Source: Planctomycetaceae bacterium (lineage in GTDB: Bacteria; Planctomycetota; Planctomycetia; Pirellulales; Thermoguttaceae). Taken from it: a DNA stretch of 50,267 bases. Each line of letters opens with the position of its first letter. Positions within the stretch are counted from its first letter, which is position 1. The stretch spans positions 1 to 50,267 of the forward strand of contig JAISZO010000203.1 of NCBI GenBank assembly GCA_031269105.1. The letters run 5' to 3'. The notes under the pieces are model-generated. The model saw only the letters and a program-made list of their open reading frames with translations. It did no database searches and was not told the DNA's origin. The position numbers were made by a program, and so were the translations under genes. Positions 38,032 through 47,281 of the stretch are shown in pieces.

Positions 38032-41000
38032 TTGTTTCTGGCGTCAATCACGACGGCAACCTGTCTCTTTCAGGTTCCCGCAACTCATGCCGAAGATTGG
38101 GATTACGCCGCATCGACAACGATCAGTTCCGACGCCGAATATTCCAATATCAAAAACTTCAACGGCGGAGATACGCTCAATATTACCGTGAAAAACGGTC
38201 AGGGAGCAAATCACGTGAATGATGAGCATGGAGGTTGGTTTGACAGGGACGTTACATTCGGAACAACGAATTCGTCTCCCAATATTTTCGACGCCAACAA
38301 TAACCGGGTTAATCCTGACAACATCAAGCACGTCAAGATTGATTTACAAGCTCAAGATCATGAGACGAGTTATACCTATTTGGATGAGGGCACTTATTTA
38401 ATTTTCGGCGAAAAAACTTCCGGCAACACAAAAGCCGGTTCGGCTTCGTGGACGGTCAAAGAGGGCGATACTTTTCACGTTATAAATAGTATCGTCGGCA
38501 ATCCGGGAGAATCCATATTGCAATTCGGCGGCAATAGCGACTATAACGAGGCCGGCGAGTATTACGGTAACGGCGGAGACGGTACGTTCACGGTGAACGG
38601 CGGAAACGTCAAGTTCACAGAAGGCACAGAGTTGGCGCTTGGCGGTTGGGGTAAAACCGGCGGAAACGGTACGTTCACGATGACCGGAGGAGATGTCGAT
38701 TTTTTGGATAGTTATTTGGGTCTCGGTGGAACCGGTAACTATGATTATGATCTCAATAAATCCAACGATGGTGTAGGCAGATTTGATTTGAGTGGCGGAA
38801 CGTTCAAAATATCTGGAGGCATATACGCCTCTAGCAATAGCAATAGCGTTCTCAACCTGACCGGCGGGAACTTAATACTCAAAAGTGAGTATAATGGTGA
38901 GTGTTGGTATGGCGGTGATGTTGGCGTGTATGAGGGCACAATCAATATTGGCGCCAACGCCAAAGTAACATTGGAAGGAGCGAGACATTACGTTGACGCA
39001 AACCAAATCAATATCGCAAAAGGAAGTACGTTTGCGTTTGACGTTTCGGGTCTTACTTCAAACGATACGGACGCCGCCGTAAATTTGAGAGCCTCTCAGT
39101 CCGGCGAGCTTGGAAAATTTAACGTCGAGATACTGAATGCCAAAGCCGAAGATTTTATAAGCGGCAGTGCAAACACCTATAACTTAATCAATGCTCCCGG
39201 CGTCTATTTCACTTTAGGTAGTTTTGACGTCATCGTAAACGACAGAGAAGGTTTTAGGTATGACGTCGACGCTTCAATTATAGGACAGGACTCGGTAAAA
39301 GTTGCAATTAAATACGACTCCGGCAATATTGACAACAATAATAGAGTTGCCGAGTGGAATTCGAACGAGGCGAATGCTTCGTGGAGCGGAAACGCCTGGG
39401 ATGTGACTGATAGTGACTCGCACCATTTCAAAAACGACGACCAGGTTAAATTTAAAAGCGGCGCCGCCAATCAAAACAAAAACATTACCGTAAGTCAAAA
39501 CGGCGTTACGGTTGCAAGACTATCAACATCAGATCCGGCGATGTTGGTTGACAGTTCCGCCAATTACACGTTTGAAGGCGGTAGTATTACCAGTACATTA
39601 GGCGACTTTAAAAAAGCCGGCTCCGGAACATTAACCATTAAAAACGAGCTTAATTTTACCGGTAAGGAAGTCGATTTGACGGCGGGCAATACGGTTGTTG
39701 ACGGAAAGATCACCGCAGATAACGTGATAGTTGACAGCGGCGCAACTCTTTCCGGCGGTAAGGGCGAGATTGCGGTGATTGTCGGCAATTTGACGTTCAA
39801 CGACGGATCGTTCCATCGCCCCGGTCATTCGCCCGGAACTTTTACCGTCGATGGAGATATCAACTACAACGCCGGATCAAAGGTCTATCTTGATTTCGGA
39901 AAAACTGCCGATTTCGTTCAGACAATCAATTCCGGCAATATCAAATTCGCTTCCGATGCCGTCGGCAAAGTCAAAGTTATTGTCGGCAACAGCGGTGATC
40001 TTACCGTGAATGATAGCGAGGAAAAGCACACGGTCTTTCAAGCGGGCGGAACAATTCAACTCGGCGCTCAAGACATTAATGACAACACTTGGGTTGCTGC
40101 TGCTGATAACACGATTACCATTGACGACTCCGCCAGCGGCGGTAGCGGCGACCATAAGATCGTATTTTCCGGCGTCTCTGGAATTGAACTTCAACAAGCG
40201 AAAGTGATTAACTCAAAACAACTTGAGTTGACTGCAATGGGAACGATTGTTCCGTTACCTTCCGATATTACGCCGAATCAATTGGCGTTTTTCAATTCTC
40301 TTGACGAGGTGAGAGATTTGGGAACGTTTGCGAATTATCTGAAAGCGTCTCTTTGGGAAAGCGGTACGGTCGATAAGGCGGCTCTTGAAGCGGCGTTGCC
40401 GACCGTCAATTCCGCGTTATTTGTCGCTTCGCAGCGGAATGTCGTTTCCGCCAACCGTTCGATTTATAACCGTTTGCATTTCCTTCAAGACGCCCAACCG
40501 CGTCTCGGCGGATTCGCGAATGGAGAAACGATTTTTCGCGGTCAAAACAGCGCTTGCGACCCGTGCGGTTCGGTTTCCGATCCTCGCAATTCGAGGAACA
40601 GTTTAACCGCCAACGCATGGTTTGAAGGTTTCGGCGACTTCCTGCGACAATCCAATACGGGAACGTTGCAAGGTTATCGATCCAATGTCGGCGGATTCAA
40701 TCTCGGTGTTGATCAACGAATCAATCGGTATACGATTTTAGGAATCGGTTTCGGCGGCGCTTATGCGGACATGAAAACAAACGATCATTCCCAATGGGGC
40801 GACGTGGAACAGTATATTTTCTCCCTTTACGGTTCGCGTTCGTGGGATAACTGGACATTTTCTTTTGCGGGCGGTTACGCCTACAGCGATTACGATTTGA
40901 CTCGTCACCCCGTCGGCGTGGAAATCCGCAGCAACCATAACGGCGATCAGTATTTTGCGTCTTTTGAATTGGCGCAGAAATTACGATTCGCAAAATACGA

Positions 41001-41424
41001 CTTGACTCCGTTCTACGCTCTTGACTTCGTCCGTCTGGAAGAAGAAGGATACGATGAATATACGACCGGAAGCAACGCGCTTGCGTCAAGTATCGACGCG
41101 CAAAATACCAATTCGTATTTGCAGACAATCGGCGTCAAGTTTGGTCGTTCGAGAAGATGGCATGGTTGGATCGTCAATCCTTCCGTCACCGCCGGTTGGG
41201 TTCACGATTACGGCGCCGGAAATATTTACACAACCGCGCAATACGCGGGAGGAAGCCGATTCACGATCAAAGGCGCCGCAATCAATAAAAATCGCGGTTT
41301 GATCGGAGCAAATCTGAGTATCGCGACAAGTCCGAATTTGACAATTTTCGGCGGCTATAACGGAGAATTTGCCGGTCATTTCCAGGTTCAAACCGCTCAA
41401 GCCGGATTGAATTACGCATTCTGA
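38032..41424 (+). CDS. Large autotransporter (second), start frame-shifted by a poly-C tract
   Basis: 1130 codons from a TTG at 38032 as the sequence stands; about 1163 residues if read from the ATG at 37934 with 10 or 13 C. Without the upstream part the protein lacks a proper basic signal-peptide n-region; with it, KRVGLFLASITTATCLFQ ending ATHA gives a good one. The passenger is a beta-helix rich in Gly/Asn repeats (GNGTFTMTGGDVDF and related units) with autotransporter-associated strand repeats near GSGTLTIKNELNFTG. The last ~270 residues form a 12-strand barrel ending in Phe (GLNYAF), related to the barrel at 21949-23961. A terminator follows. It would display a long passenger on the cell surface. 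Function of the passenger is unknown; adhesion is the usual role. Confidence 0.88.
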   Translation: MFLASITTATCLFQVPATHAEDWDYAASTTISSDAEYSNIKNFNGGDTLNITVKNGQGANHVNDEHGGWFDRDVTFGTTNSSPNIFDANNNRVNPDNIKHVKIDLQAQDHETSYTYLDEGTYLIFGEKTSGNTKAGSASWTVKEGDTFHVINSIVGNPGESILQFGGNSDYNEAGEYYGNGGDGTFTVNGGNVKFTEGTELALGGWGKTGGNGTFTMTGGDVDFLDSYLGLGGTGNYDYDLNKSNDGVGRFDLSGGTFKISGGIYASSNSNSVLNLTGGNLILKSEYNGECWYGGDVGVYEGTINIGANAKVTLEGARHYVDANQINIAKGSTFAFDVSGLTSNDTDAAVNLRASQSGELGKFNVEILNAKAEDFISGSANTYNLINAPGVYFTLGSFDVIVNDREGFRYDVDASIIGQDSVKVAIKYDSGNIDNNNRVAEWNSNEANASWSGNAWDVTDSDSHHFKNDDQVKFKSGAANQNKNITVSQNGVTVARLSTSDPAMLVDSSANYTFEGGSITSTLGDFKKAGSGTLTIKNELNFTGKEVDLTAGNTVVDGKITADNVIVDSGATLSGGKGEIAVIVGNLTFNDGSFHRPGHSPGTFTVDGDINYNAGSKVYLDFGKTADFVQTINSGNIKFASDAVGKVKVIVGNSGDLTVNDSEEKHTVFQAGGTIQLGAQDINDNTWVAAADNTITIDDSASGGSGDHKIVFSGVSGIELQQAKVINSKQLELTAMGTIVPLPSDITPNQLAFFNSLDEVRDLGTFANYLKASLWESGTVDKAALEAALPTVNSALFVASQRNVVSANRSIYNRLHFLQDAQPRLGGFANGETIFRGQNSACDPCGSVSDPRNSRNSLTANAWFEGFGDFLRQSNTGTLQGYRSNVGGFNLGVDQRINRYTILGIGFGGAYADMKTNDHSQWGDVEQYIFSLYGSRSWDNWTFSFAGGYAYSDYDLTRHPVGVEIRSNHNGDQYFASFELAQKLRFAKYDLTPFYALDFVRLEEEGYDEYTTGSNALASSIDAQNTNSYLQTIGVKFGRSRRWHGWIVNPSVTAGWVHDYGAGNIYTTAQYAGGSRFTIKGAAINKNRGLIGANLSIATSPNLTIFGGYNGEFAGHFQVQTAQAGLNYAF

Positions 41425-41500
41425 TTTCCCACAGCAAACCGTTCGGAAAATTTCCGACGAAAAAATCAAGAAACAACCTCTTCTTCCTTTGTTTCTCTTA

Positions 41501-41538
41501 AATACAAGGTAAACAACATTGTTTGCCTTGTATTTTTT
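41501..41538 (+). terminator. Terminator after the second autotransporter
   Basis: AATACAAGG and CCTTGTATT pair, extended by AAAC and GTTT with one mismatch, around AACATT, then six T. It lies about 75 bases past the stop. Confidence 0.85.
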
Positions 41539-41572
41539 CTTTTTTCTCACACAAAGGCGCAAAGTCACGAAA

Positions 41573-41812
41573 GAATAAAATATTGGCAGCCCCGCGCGTA
41601 AGCAAGGGGTTTCGGTTGGGAATGTTCCCCCCGTCGCTTACGCTCACGGGCTGCCAAAATGAGATACAGATTTTTCATGCGCAAAAGATGATACTTTCAA
41701 TTTTTGCTATTTATTTTCACTAACCTCTTTGAAACCAATAGGTTCAATAAAAACGATAACTCAAATAAAAATGAAACGCAATGCCCGTTTGAACACCCTA
41801 CCCGTGCGGGGC
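41573..41812 (+). repeat. Right direct repeat flanking the autotransporter cassette
   Basis: Same blocks as 37440-37585 in the same order. The first ~80 bases differ at only a few positions. About 110 bases of AT-rich sequence separate them from the second block (AATGAAACGCAATGCCCGTT), which is much closer in the left copy. Confidence 0.8.
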
Positions 41813-41840
41813 TTTGATATTTTGATCTTATGGAACAATT

Positions 41841-42839
41841 CTATTGAATAAACTGTTCGTCTCCGCCGTTGGCGTGAACCGTAATTTCGCCGACGTCTTC
41901 GAGTTTTCGCACAACATCGACAATTTCCTGCTGCACGCGTTCCACGTCCGACGCGCGCATCGGACCAAGAAAATCCATTTCTTCCTGCAACATCTTTGCC
42001 GCGCGTTTCGACATGTTGCGGAAAATTTTCTCTTTGAGTTCCTCGCTCGCTCCTTTGAGCGCGGACGCCCATTGCGACGTTTCGACGTTTTTGAGAATCG
42101 CTTGAATATCAGGATCGGCAAGTTTGAGAATATCTTCAAATACGAACATCAGCCGCCGAATTTCATCCACCAATTCGGGATCGTCCTGACCGAGATTTTC
42201 CATGATGTTACGTCCGGTCTGACGGTCAATGACGTTCAAAATTTCCGCGACGCTTTCTACTCCGCCCGCATTTTCTAACTTTTGACTCATCACGCTGGAC
42301 ATCCGGTTTTCGAGACCTTTTTCTACTTCTTTGATGATTTCCGGGCTGGTTTGCTGCATCGTGGCGATGCGGCGGATGACCTCAAGCTGGCGTTCCGGTT
42401 TGAGCGCGTTGATAACGTCCGCTCCCTGTCCGGGCGTAAGATGCGACACAATCAAGGCAATCGTTTGCGGATGTTCGTCAATAATGAATGTCAACAGGTT
42501 TTCGCTGTCCACTTTTTGTAAAAATCCGAAAGGAATTGCTTCGAGCGAATTTTTGACCTGCTCAAGAACGATTTGCGCGTTTTGTCCGAGCGCGTCTTCG
42601 ACAAGCGATTGCGCAACCTGAAAACCGCCCGCTCCGCCAATCAATTTCGTCGGATTCGCTTTGGAAAATTCGCGGATCACGTTTTCCTGTTCTTCGGGCG
42701 TGATGATTCCCAACTTGGCAATTTCAACCATGACCGCCTCGACCTGTTGCGGTTCAAGCCGATTCAAAAGTTCCGACGCATGTTCTTTTGGAATACTAAT
42801 CAAAAAAACGGCGGCTTTACGAAGACTGTTTTGTGCCAT
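41841..42839 (-). CDS. fliG: Flagellar motor switch protein FliG
   Basis: 332 residues. Part of the cytoplasmic C-ring that generates torque with MotA and sets the rotation direction with CheY. The three FliG domains are recognisable: N-terminal helices (RKAAVFLISIPKEHASELLN), the middle domain with EHPQTIALIVSHL, and the C-terminal domain with the charged torque helix (KMLQEEMDFLGPMRASDVE). Length is usual (~330-340). No other flagellar gene is nearby, so the gene is separated from any motor operon, as often in planctomycetes. The start has no clear ribosome binding site. Confidence 0.95.
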   Translation of the reverse strand: MAQNSLRKAAVFLISIPKEHASELLNRLEPQQVEAVMVEIAKLGIITPEEQENVIREFSKANPTKLIGGAGGFQVAQSLVEDALGQNAQIVLEQVKNSLEAIPFGFLQKVDSENLLTFIIDEHPQTIALIVSHLTPGQGADVINALKPERQLEVIRRIATMQQTSPEIIKEVEKGLENRMSSVMSQKLENAGGVESVAEILNVIDRQTGRNIMENLGQDDPELVDEIRRLMFVFEDILKLADPDIQAILKNVETSQWASALKGASEELKEKIFRNMSKRAAKMLQEEMDFLGPMRASDVERVQQEIVDVVRKLEDVGEITVHANGGDEQFIQ

Positions 42840-42922
42840 GACATTACGTCAATAAATAATGGGATTTTTCGTTCACGAAAATACTTAAACTCGCGCATTT
42901 TCCCGAAATATGAAATCAGAAA

Positions 42923-43474
42923 TCAGGAAGAATACGCAATTTCAGCAAACATTCCGGTTTCTTCTTCGAGCGTCAACACAAATTGTTCATCGGAAAACGG
43001 AGCGGTCATCGTGTTGTTTTTTTGCAATACTTGAATGAATTTATCCAGAATAATCGTTGCAATCGTTTCGGTTGATGCAGATTTTGCGGGAAGAAATTTA
43101 ACGTCTTTTGCCGGAAATTCCCATTTTCTATTAAGAACTTTGATATGCAACTGTCCGGCTTCGTTTTGCAATTTCATGTCGGGATCGTATTCCGCGATAA
43201 GAATTTTGTGTTCAAATTGTTCGAGAATCGCGCGAAGCAGATGTTCCGCCAACACAAAGTCGATAACGCAGCCGAAATCATCTGGTTTTCCAGAGATTTT
43301 CAGCTTTGCGCGAAAAGTATGACCATGCAACGGCTCAACCACAGCGATTCCATGTTTTTGAACGGAAATTTCTCCATCCGCGTTTTTAACAATCTGTGTC
43401 GGAATGAATTTGACCCAATGGGACGCGGAAAAACGTAAACTGTCGCGGTCAATGATGACGGAAAATTTAGGCAT
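42923..43474 (-). CDS. 6-pyruvoyl-tetrahydropterin synthase / QueD family protein
   Basis: 183 residues from the ATG at 43474, which has AGGA eight bases upstream; the longer frame to 43534 is less likely. Zinc ligands typical of the family are H19 in FSASHW and H50 and H52 in PLHGHTF. The late SxExxA motif (STETIATIIL) and EHKIL are also consistent. QueD makes 6-carboxy-tetrahydropterin for queuosine; other members make pterin intermediates. The sequence has insertions after the first strand and after EHKIL, so it is a longer, divergent member, and the exact reaction is not assigned. Other queuosine genes are not seen here. Confidence 0.82.
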   Translation of the reverse strand: MPKFSVIIDRDSLRFSASHWVKFIPTQIVKNADGEISVQKHGIAVVEPLHGHTFRAKLKISGKPDDFGCVIDFVLAEHLLRAILEQFEHKILIAEYDPDMKLQNEAGQLHIKVLNRKWEFPAKDVKFLPAKSASTETIATIILDKFIQVLQKNNTMTAPFSDEQFVLTLEEETGMFAEIAYSS

Positions 43475-43863
43475 AATAAAATCCTGAAAGAGTATTTGTG
43501 CGTTTAGTATTGATTTCAATCGTTTCTTAAACAAAAACGCCTACGATTCCAAAGTCGTTAAATTGTTAATCCCCAATAGTTACACATTCGCATAATCCAT
43601 AATCATTGTCAATGCAAAAAACAAGAACTACAAATAGAGAATATTTACTTTTTAAAAATTATCAATAACCGTGTCGGCGAGCGGCTCTGTACTTGCGAAT
43701 AGTATTTGTTATAATCTTTTCGTCGATTTTATTGTTGTTTTTCTTAAAAAAGCGGTTGTTGATTTGCTATAACCTTTTTACTAGAAATAACTTGGGTTCG
43801 ACAATATCACTTTTTTATTTTCCGTTTTGAAAACGACTGATAATACATAACAAGAAAACATTT
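43475..43863. other. AT-rich spacer
   Basis: About 390 AT-rich bases between divergent genes. No supported gene or strong signal seen. Confidence 0.5.
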
Positions 43864-44691
43864 ATGTCAACAGAACCGTTTGGACGCCTAGATCATCATT
43901 TTGAAATTCGGGAAAAATTGCTTCCGTATTGCCGTTTGAAAGCGGGAGAAATAGGGAGCGATTCCCAACGCGGACACAAAATCGGCGTCCAGAACGCTGT
44001 TGCGCTGGACAATGTGCAAAAAATATTCGGACATGAAAAAGCGGTTTTGGGAATTCAAGACCCGCCGTATAATGTTGCAGTCGGTGCGGAAAATACAAAT
44101 AATCTTTTCAAATGGAATTTGAAAGATTATGATGAATCTATCAATCGCAATTTGTTTCTTTACGTTTTTGAAATAACGGCGCCGAGAGGTTTCGGCGACA
44201 CTTGGGCGTTTGGTCATTTGCATGAATTAGAACCTGATTTCAAACGTCCCAACAAAAAGGTTGATGAAACCCTACAAAGGCGAATACGATTTATACTTAG
44301 ATTGGTTTGATAACTGCAAAAAACAACATTACGTCAAAATCGAAGTCAAAGCGTCGCGGGCAAATGATCGGAAAAAAACGACGCTCCGCTTTATATCAAA
44401 GCGTTATCTTCAGAGAGTAAATCTTCGTTTTTAATGAATTTTCAACAACTTAAACCCAAATGTTGCGACGTATTCCTTTGGATTGCCGTTTATCGCGACG
44501 CTATCAAATATTGGGTCATTAATTCCAATGCAATCCAAACGCATAACGATTTTACGCCGCAACATCGAAATGAAACGACCGCCGGACGTGAAAGAGATTA
44601 TCGTAAAGAAGATATTTACGAAGGACAAATTATGGTTACGGAAAAAACATCAAAACGTTTGACAAATATCTTGCTGCCGGAAACAGCTTAA
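43864..44691 (+). pseudogene. Remnant of a restriction-modification locus (methylase head fused to a restriction enzyme)
   Basis: Three coding-like pieces in different frames. 43864-~44255: a DNA methyltransferase N-terminal part ending with the catalytic DPPYNVAVG motif (motif IV), then running into LYVFEITAPRGFGDTWAFGH, which no longer looks like a methylase. 44264-~44378: MKPYKGEYDLYLDWFDNC followed by VKIEVKASRA, the ExK site of a PDDEXK restriction enzyme. 44380-44691: APLYIKALSSESKSSF, then FQQLKPKCCDVFLWIAVYRD to a stop at 44691. Frameshifts lie near 44250-44260 (A-run) and at the seven-A run 44372-44378. The methylase body between motif IV and the nuclease part is missing, so a deletion probably joined the genes. 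The nuclease family cannot be named. Confidence 0.7.
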
Positions 44692-44903
44692 AAAAAGCGG
44701 TTATTCAACAGTACAAATTAATGAAATGACGCAATGAATGCGTAAGTCATTAAAAAGCCGAATACTAAATCATAGAACTGCTAAAAATTCAAACTTTATT
44801 ATTACAATATCAATACGGAACGAAACTCTTTATAAGTTGAGTAATAAAAAAGATAGATTTTCTCTTTAGAAAAATTAAAATCAACAAAAACAATTTACCA
44901 ACA

Positions 44904-46346
44904 ATGCCGTCGAACGATTTGCAATCAAATTCTCAAAAATCTATATCACAAAAACCCGGGCGCACTCCGATGCCGGAGCAGCCGCCGAAAATCCGCGCCC
45001 GAAATTTTCTGGAGGTTCCGCTTGGTTACACGCCGGAAATGGCGAGGCAGGAAGCGGCGCGGTGTATCGGCTGCAAAAAACCGTTGTGCGTAACCGGATG
45101 TCCGGTGAATGTCAACATTCCCGCGTTTTTGAAGTTGATTGCCGACGGAGAATTTGCCGCCGCCGCGAGAAAAATCAAAGAAACAAACGCTTTGCCCGCC
45201 GTTTGCGGTCGCGTTTGTCCGCAGGAATCGCAATGCGAATCGAAGTGCATTCTCGGCAAAAAATTTGAACCGGTCGCTATCGGACGTTGCGAGCGGTTTG
45301 CCGCCGATTTTGAACGCGCGAATCCTCTTGTTGAAAAATCGCAAATTCTCTCAAAAAACGGAAAAAAAATCGCCGTCATCGGCGCGGGACCGTCCGGCAT
45401 TACCGTAGCGGGCGACTTAATTTTGCTCGGTTACGAAGTAACGATTTTTGAAGCGTTTCATAAACCGGGCGGCGTTCTTATGTACGGGATTCCTGAATTT
45501 CGGTTGCCGAAAGAAATTGTCGAAAAAGAAATTGACGGTATTCGGCGTCTCGGCGTGAAAATCGAATTGAATCAAGTTGTCGGAAAAACCGTAACGATTG
45601 ACGAACTTCTCGAAAAAGACGGTTTTGACGCGGCGTTTATTGGAGTTGGAGCCGGTTTGCCGATGTTTTTAGGGATTCCGGGCGAAGATTTCAACGGCGT
45701 TTATTCGGCAAACGAATATCTGACTCGCAGCAATCTGATGAAAGCGTATCAATTTCCCGACTACGATACGCCGGTCGTTCGCGGAAAAAATGTTTGCGTG
45801 GTCGGCGGCGGAAATGTCGCGATGGACGCCGCGCGAACCGCGTTGCGGTTAGGCGCGGAATCGGTGAAAATCGTTTACCGCCGTTCCCGAAACGAGTTGC
45901 CGGCGCGGGCGGAGGAGATTCATCATGCGGAAGAAGAAGGCGTGGAATTTCAGCTTCTCGCAAATCCGAAGGCGTATCTTGCCGACGAACAATCGCGAGT
46001 TCGCGCGATGCGGTGTATTCGCATGACGCTCGGCGAGCCGGACGCGTCTGGTCGGCGGCGTCCGGTCGAAGTTCCCGATTCTGATTTTGAAATAGAAACC
46101 GATTGCGTCATTGTCGCCGCCGGAGCGTTAGCGAATCCGTTATTGACGAAAAATACGCCGCAACTTGAATTAAACAAATGGGGATATATTGTCGCCGACG
46201 AAACGACGGGGCAAACGAGCAAACCGCGATGCTGGGCGGGCGGCGACATTGTCACCGGCAGCGCGACCGTCATTTTAGCAATGGGCGCGGGACGCGCAGC
46301 GGCAGAAAATATTCATAAATTTCTTTCGGGAAAAGCGGAAAATTAA
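44904..46346 (+). CDS. gltD: NADPH-dependent glutamate synthase small subunit (GltD-like)
   Basis: 480 residues. Passes electrons from NADPH through FAD and iron-sulfur clusters to the large subunit; homologues also act as NADPH:acceptor oxidoreductases (NfnB/SudA type). The N-terminal domain holds the cysteines C54, C57, C62 and C66 in RCIGCKKPLCVTGCPVNVN, and a second group in AVCGRVCPQESQCESKC. The FAD site is VIGAGPSGITVAG (~155-168), and the NADPH site is VCVVGGGNVAMDAARTALRL (~298). GGDIVTGSATVILAMGAGR at the end is typical. The large subunit is not adjacent, so the partner is unknown. No strong ribosome binding site. Confidence 0.9.
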   Translation: MPSNDLQSNSQKSISQKPGRTPMPEQPPKIRARNFLEVPLGYTPEMARQEAARCIGCKKPLCVTGCPVNVNIPAFLKLIADGEFAAAARKIKETNALPAVCGRVCPQESQCESKCILGKKFEPVAIGRCERFAADFERANPLVEKSQILSKNGKKIAVIGAGPSGITVAGDLILLGYEVTIFEAFHKPGGVLMYGIPEFRLPKEIVEKEIDGIRRLGVKIELNQVVGKTVTIDELLEKDGFDAAFIGVGAGLPMFLGIPGEDFNGVYSANEYLTRSNLMKAYQFPDYDTPVVRGKNVCVVGGGNVAMDAARTALRLGAESVKIVYRRSRNELPARAEEIHHAEEEGVEFQLLANPKAYLADEQSRVRAMRCIRMTLGEPDASGRRRPVEVPDSDFEIETDCVIVAAGALANPLLTKNTPQLELNKWGYIVADETTGQTSKPRCWAGGDIVTGSATVILAMGAGRAAAENIHKFLSGKAEN

Positions 46347-46826
46347 GAGTGACAAGCCGTCAGGTACCAGTGTTCAGATACCAGGTCAGGATTGCGGAAG
46401 TTAAAAGATAAAAACTAAAAGTGAAAAATGACGTTCCAAAGCGTCAGCGAGGGTGAAACGCCGCGTACTCGTTACCGTTTGTCGTCAGCGTTGATTTTCA
46501 ACATACGAGAGTCAAACGCCGAGCCCTTTTCCTTTGAACAATCCCCAATGAAATCGGGGGTAGGAAAGTCCCGCAGGGATGAAACGATGCATAACCGTAG
46601 GTGAAGCGTAGCGCAACCTACGGACAAGACAGCGCTGAATAACCAAGTCCCGCAAGGGACGAGATCATCCATTAAGATTGCTGCCGTTTGTAAAATTACA
46701 CCATACGGATGTAATTTTAATGCGTTGACTCCATGTTATAGTCTAAATTTTTGCGGAGAAAATAGAGAGCGGTAATCAGGAAACAGATTTTTTCAGAATC
46801 CTGATTTTACCGCAACAGTACATAAG
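46347..46826. other. Spacer with dispersed repeats
   Basis: Contains AAAGTGAAAAATGACGTTCC (46418-46437), a hairpin-like CCCCAATGAAATCGGGG, and the motif GGATGAAACGATGCATAACC at 46577-46596, similar to 2090-2115 and 37575-37600. A second similar unit, AGTCCCGCAAGGGACGAGAT, is at 46650-46669. No gene seen. Confidence 0.6.
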
Positions 46827-47183
46827 TTACTTAAACTGGCGATAGACTTTTTTGGCGGCTTTCTCTCCAACATAACCACCACCGAAAATACCGCCCCAAT
46901 AACCGATAAATCCTCCAATTGCACTTCCCGGTCCCGGGCAAATTATCGTTCCTCCTACCGCGCCAAGATAAGCGCCGCCTGCTCCGCCTGCGTAACTCCC
47001 CACTCCATCGCCTACCATACCAACTGCATTTTCTGCTGTGGGTTCAAGCGCCAGATTAGCTGCATCCGGTCCGTGAGTAACCAACGATTTTACAACTTTA
47101 TCCAAAACTCCGGCATGGGTATTGGGGGAAACATAACCGCCGATACAAACGATCAACACAAACATTATAAACACATTTTTCAT
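46827..47183 (-). CDS. Small secreted glycine-zipper protein
   Basis: 118 residues from the ATG at 47183, which has AAAGGAAG seven bases upstream (the frame runs further to 47258). A signal peptide (residues 1-24, hydrophobic VFIMFVLIVCIGG, cleaved at THA) is followed by a glycine-zipper stretch with many GxxxG and GGxGG spacings (DGVGSYAGGAGGAYLG, later GSAIGGFIGYWGGIFGGG) and a short basic end. Such segments self-associate in membranes; class II bacteriocins and colicin-like proteins use them. It lies 99 bases downstream of a secreted nuclease gene on the same strand. No immunity protein is recognised. A membrane or pore role is inference. Confidence 0.75.
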   Translation of the reverse strand: MKNVFIMFVLIVCIGGYVSPNTHAGVLDKVVKSLVTHGPDAANLALEPTAENAVGMVGDGVGSYAGGAGGAYLGAVGGTIICPGPGSAIGGFIGYWGGIFGGGYVGEKAAKKVYRQFK

Positions 47184-47281
47184 ACTAAACTTCCTTTCAA
47201 AAATATATTTGGAAACTGAAATTGAATCTGAAACAAACAAACGATGATTGTTACTCATAATGACCTCGTGAAATTTAAGAG

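Larger units (their letters stand above)
41425..41840. other. Repeat-filled spacer after the autotransporter
   Basis: Contains the terminator (41501-41538) and the right direct repeat (41573-41812). No gene seen. Confidence 0.6.

Noticed and set aside
37980-38222. 80-codon plus-strand frame at the start of the second autotransporter
   Set aside because: Third frame overlapping the real passenger; no binding site and no continuation in the 10- or 13-C frame.
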